This document shows positions 61,190-64,000 of a DNA stretch of 64,000 nucleotides, piece after piece. A program made the position numbers and the translations under genes. The stretch's first letter is position 1. The number at the start of each line of letters is the position of its first letter. The notes beneath the pieces were generated by a model. The model worked only from the letters and a program-made list of their open reading frames with translations. It did no database searches and was not told the DNA's origin. Where the stretch lies: positions 1-64,000 of the forward strand of contig AZLU01000228.1 in the NCBI GenBank assembly GCA_002224055.1, given 5' to 3'. This stretch comes from Pezizomycotina sp. ARF18. Taxonomy: Eukaryota > Ascomycota.

Positions 61190-62600
61190 AACCTTCTAGA
61201 ATTCTGAATAGCTTTACGTATACATGTAAGATCTGTCTAATGAGGGATATATATATCCTGGTGTGCTTCATTCCAAAGTCGTTAAATAACGCCACCAGTA
61301 TACGTATATACTTGAGTAGTTAAATATTACATTTAGAAGTATCAATGCACTTAGATTTAAGATCTTTGATTTAGATTACTATCTGACTTTTAAGATCTTA
61401 AGGCGTCTATAGAGTATCCCTACATTGAAGCCTCTTTGAAGGTTATTCAGGTATCATTTCGCAATCGTCGTGGTTCGAACTTCGTTCTATCGTGCTATTA
61501 ATGTACAGCCTTTCTTTACGCCATGTCTTGCTTATCCCACTACTTAATACGCGATATCGTTTTGCATGGATATCTACGACCAAGCATTTCGCTATGTACA
61601 GAATATAAGCAGGAGAGATAAGTAGCGGTTTAGATCTGCCTTCCTAAATCTATCTGTAGACCGTGAGGATTTGGTATATCCCCAATAATAATCACCAAAG
61701 TACCTGGGATATTTCTCATACTCTTGAGAGATAAGTCCCTTTATATATAAAATATTTTCAGGTTAGCTCTTCTCCGCATTTTTTGACGGCTTTAACGATA
61801 AGCTCTAAGCGTCAAGAGTGCAGATTTGTCAGTTTATATGTCAAGAATTGACGCTGGAAAATCATAGTAATGCACCCGAATCACGGAAACAGTGCAAGAT
61901 CATTACTCAATAAATAGCGGTTTACGTTTTAACAGAGCTGCCATTACTACGTTCTTTTCATTACGAGATCCAATATGGTGTATGTATATATCCCTAGTAG
62001 AATGCTAATATCTCAAGGGTCATTGTAACGACGCGATGCTATTATAGCGCTTGGATCTATTCTAACGCGATATCAGCTGATACCGTCGCCCATGGTAGTT
62101 AAATATGGTTCTAGACACGAGTCTACAAATATACGATAATGTTCCTTTCGGTTACATTAAAATCTATAAGTACGCTAATATCACACACCATACGCGATGT
62201 ATGTTTTCAGGGCGCGAGCGCGATCCCACAAGAATCACCAACACTAGGTGGCAAACCAGACCCCACATTTCTACTCCAGAGTGGTGATCAGCCAGTATAA
62301 CGGATGTCAACTATAGCTGAGAACTGTCTCACTTGATCAAGTCTAGGTTTAGCGATGCACAAGTTCTGGCATAGCTGCAAGGCAAATCCACGATTTGGAG
62401 GTCAAATCTGACATATCGTACCTAGACGAGCCAGAAAATGGGACCATTTTCTCTCATCTTTCGTGTATGCGATCACATGACGAGCCTTTAACATCTCAAC
62501 ACTCATGAACTCTTTGGAATGGCTTACAAGTTTACATAATCATTATACTGGACAATCTGGATCTAGCTTCACGATGATGATCGGTAGGCTAGCAAAGCGA
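61190..62600. other. Featureless island 5
   Basis: No gene; AT-rich with many TA steps and few simple repeats. Longest open frame about 60 codons. Confidence 0.5.
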
Positions 62601-64000
62601 TTCAAACATCCGAATATTCCATGAATAGATATCCTTCCATCTCAACCGAATACGGTAAACAAGCTTTGATCATCTGGTTTATCCTTACCCTTGTTTTAGA
62701 AAATCGAGTCTTGTCAGTTATCGCTAATACACCATGCTTATATCTTCCCCTGTTGAAACATATAGCAAGGCTCCTGCTTGTGTCCAGCTGTCCATTTTTA
62801 CCCTTCATGAGAAAACAATACGTATTGTTTGTTTTTCTTTTTTCCTGCAGGAAGCGTAAGCACAGTCTTGCATTTGCAGGCGGTTCGCCTCTGTGGTCTC
62901 GCCTTCGAGACATGGCATGAGCATTGAGCAGAAGCGCTCTGTGCCTCCTGCATTTTCGGTGTCAAGTAACTTGGCAAATTTTGACTGACTAACCCTCATG
63001 TTGGAGAGTCATTCCGTTTAGTTAGACGGATCGGAAGTCTAACGGACAAAGTTTTCAGACGAATAGTGGAAGGATGGGAGGGTCCGTTCTTGTGCTTGTG
63101 CGATGTAGGGATGTTAATAATCAGCAGAGCTAAGACTTAATCCGAACGAAATTCGAAAAGAAAAAAAACAAAGGAAAAACATTCCAACGGTTTGGGTCGA
63201 AACGAGCCGACGGAAGCGTGAACGAGAGACAGCTTCGAGAGCACACAAGCAAAAGCGATGCAGGAGTTCAACGATTATGTCTGAGCTCGAGTCGCGTAAA
63301 CCTGTTAGACTAAAGGAAAGCCTGGCCCTGATATTTCCTTTTCGGTTGATGCCAATGCAATGCAAAGATAAAATAAGACTTGAGACTTGTCAAAACAAAT
63401 ACATGGGAATTCCTTGGAAATCGGAGGAGCAAGGGAGGAATAATCAATGAAATTGCTGATACTTCATCGAATACTTTGAGGTACAAGTTGAAGTGTACTT
63501 GGAGCCCTGCTAGTTGCCTACCCTGCTTCCAAGGGTGCGGGGGAGGATAGACCTCGTTCCCCGATCGATGCTAAAAGCGGCCTGTTTAGTGTTCCAACAG
63601 CTTGGGTAGGGGTATACAGTAAGCTTCTGGGTAGGGAAGGAAACAAGCATGCTACGACAAGAAAACAAAATTTGGCGTAATATTGGCAACGGTTAACCCT
63701 TGTGGATACGGCTGGGGTATCAAAAAGGCTCTTGCCTATTCGTTAACCTTGCGTTGTACAGGACACAAAACTTTAGCTAGGCGTGATACTATTTGTTTTT
63801 CCTAGAGAAGGGACTATTTAACCTTAACGGTTTGAGATTGACGTTGGCCGAAGCTTCTTTCGGGACGAATAGACGAATATTCCATTTCACTAGAATTCGC
63901 CTGGAACTTTACACGGACGTGTCTTTCGATTTTTCCCATACTCCCAAAGGCTCCGTCGATCAACGGACCATCTGTTGTCGTCCTCTCAGGCGGGGTAACC
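62601..64000. other. Gene-free right end
   Basis: Open frames of about 100 codons overlap on both strands at 62602-62920, which is typical of chance. Nothing recognisable was seen up to the end of the window. Confidence 0.4.

Overview
The window looks like nuclear DNA of a filamentous ascomycete fungus (Pezizomycotina). Short introns (about 80-330 bases) interrupt the genes, and the recognisable proteins are fungal types: an L-asparaginase with C-terminal ankyrin repeats, a class 1A (fumarate-type) dihydroorotate dehydrogenase, an Aro8/Aro9-like aminotransferase, a ToxD-like medium-chain reductase and a sugar-dehydrogenase-like SDR. Gene density is very low, about ten supported genes in 64 kb. 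A large, gene-sparse genome, as in truffles and some other Pezizomycetes, would fit, but the genus cannot be read from the sequence.

Layout: phosphosulfolactate-synthase-like gene (1345-2351, -); low-complexity spacer and a featureless island (to 7.8 kb); putative secreted protein (7.8-9.0 kb, -); two separate diverged duplications (9.4-9.75 and 12.9-13.4 kb) around a second island; asparaginase (13691-16051, -, seven exons); a long gene-free stretch with the largest island (18.6-25.3 kb); an unidentified acidic-tailed protein (25.7-26.4 kb, +); medium-chain reductase (27.7-28.9 kb, +); an unidentified glutamine-rich protein (31.0-31.8 kb, -) flanked by TCCAG-rich DNA; a microsatellite-rich spacer; aminotransferase (39305-41528, -); a degenerate SDR fused to a long charged N-terminus (47.8-49.4 kb, -), with an acidic Pro/Glu/Ala-rich ORF directly upstream (49436-50190, -); more gene-free DNA; dihydroorotate dehydrogenase (59775 to about 60.84 kb, +); and a gene-free end.

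Every conserved gene is interrupted by single-base gains or losses, mostly inside short runs of one base, while splice sites, catalytic motifs and the protein sequence on both sides stay intact. That pattern fits base-calling errors in a weakly polished long-read assembly better than old pseudogenes, but the sequence alone cannot settle it. At least seventeen poly-A or poly-T tracts of 20-37 bases lie in spacers and introns. The genes do not form an obvious pathway or cluster; each looks like an independent metabolic gene.

Most promising observations: the SDR whose glycine-rich, catalytic Tyr and catalytic Lys positions are all changed although its fold is kept; GTTCG-type 5' splice sites in at least three introns of two genes; the strand-biased TCCAG-rich flanks at 30.5-32.65 kb; and large islands with no simple repeats or coding signal. 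No tRNA, rRNA, CRISPR array, reverse transcriptase or transposase could be supported.
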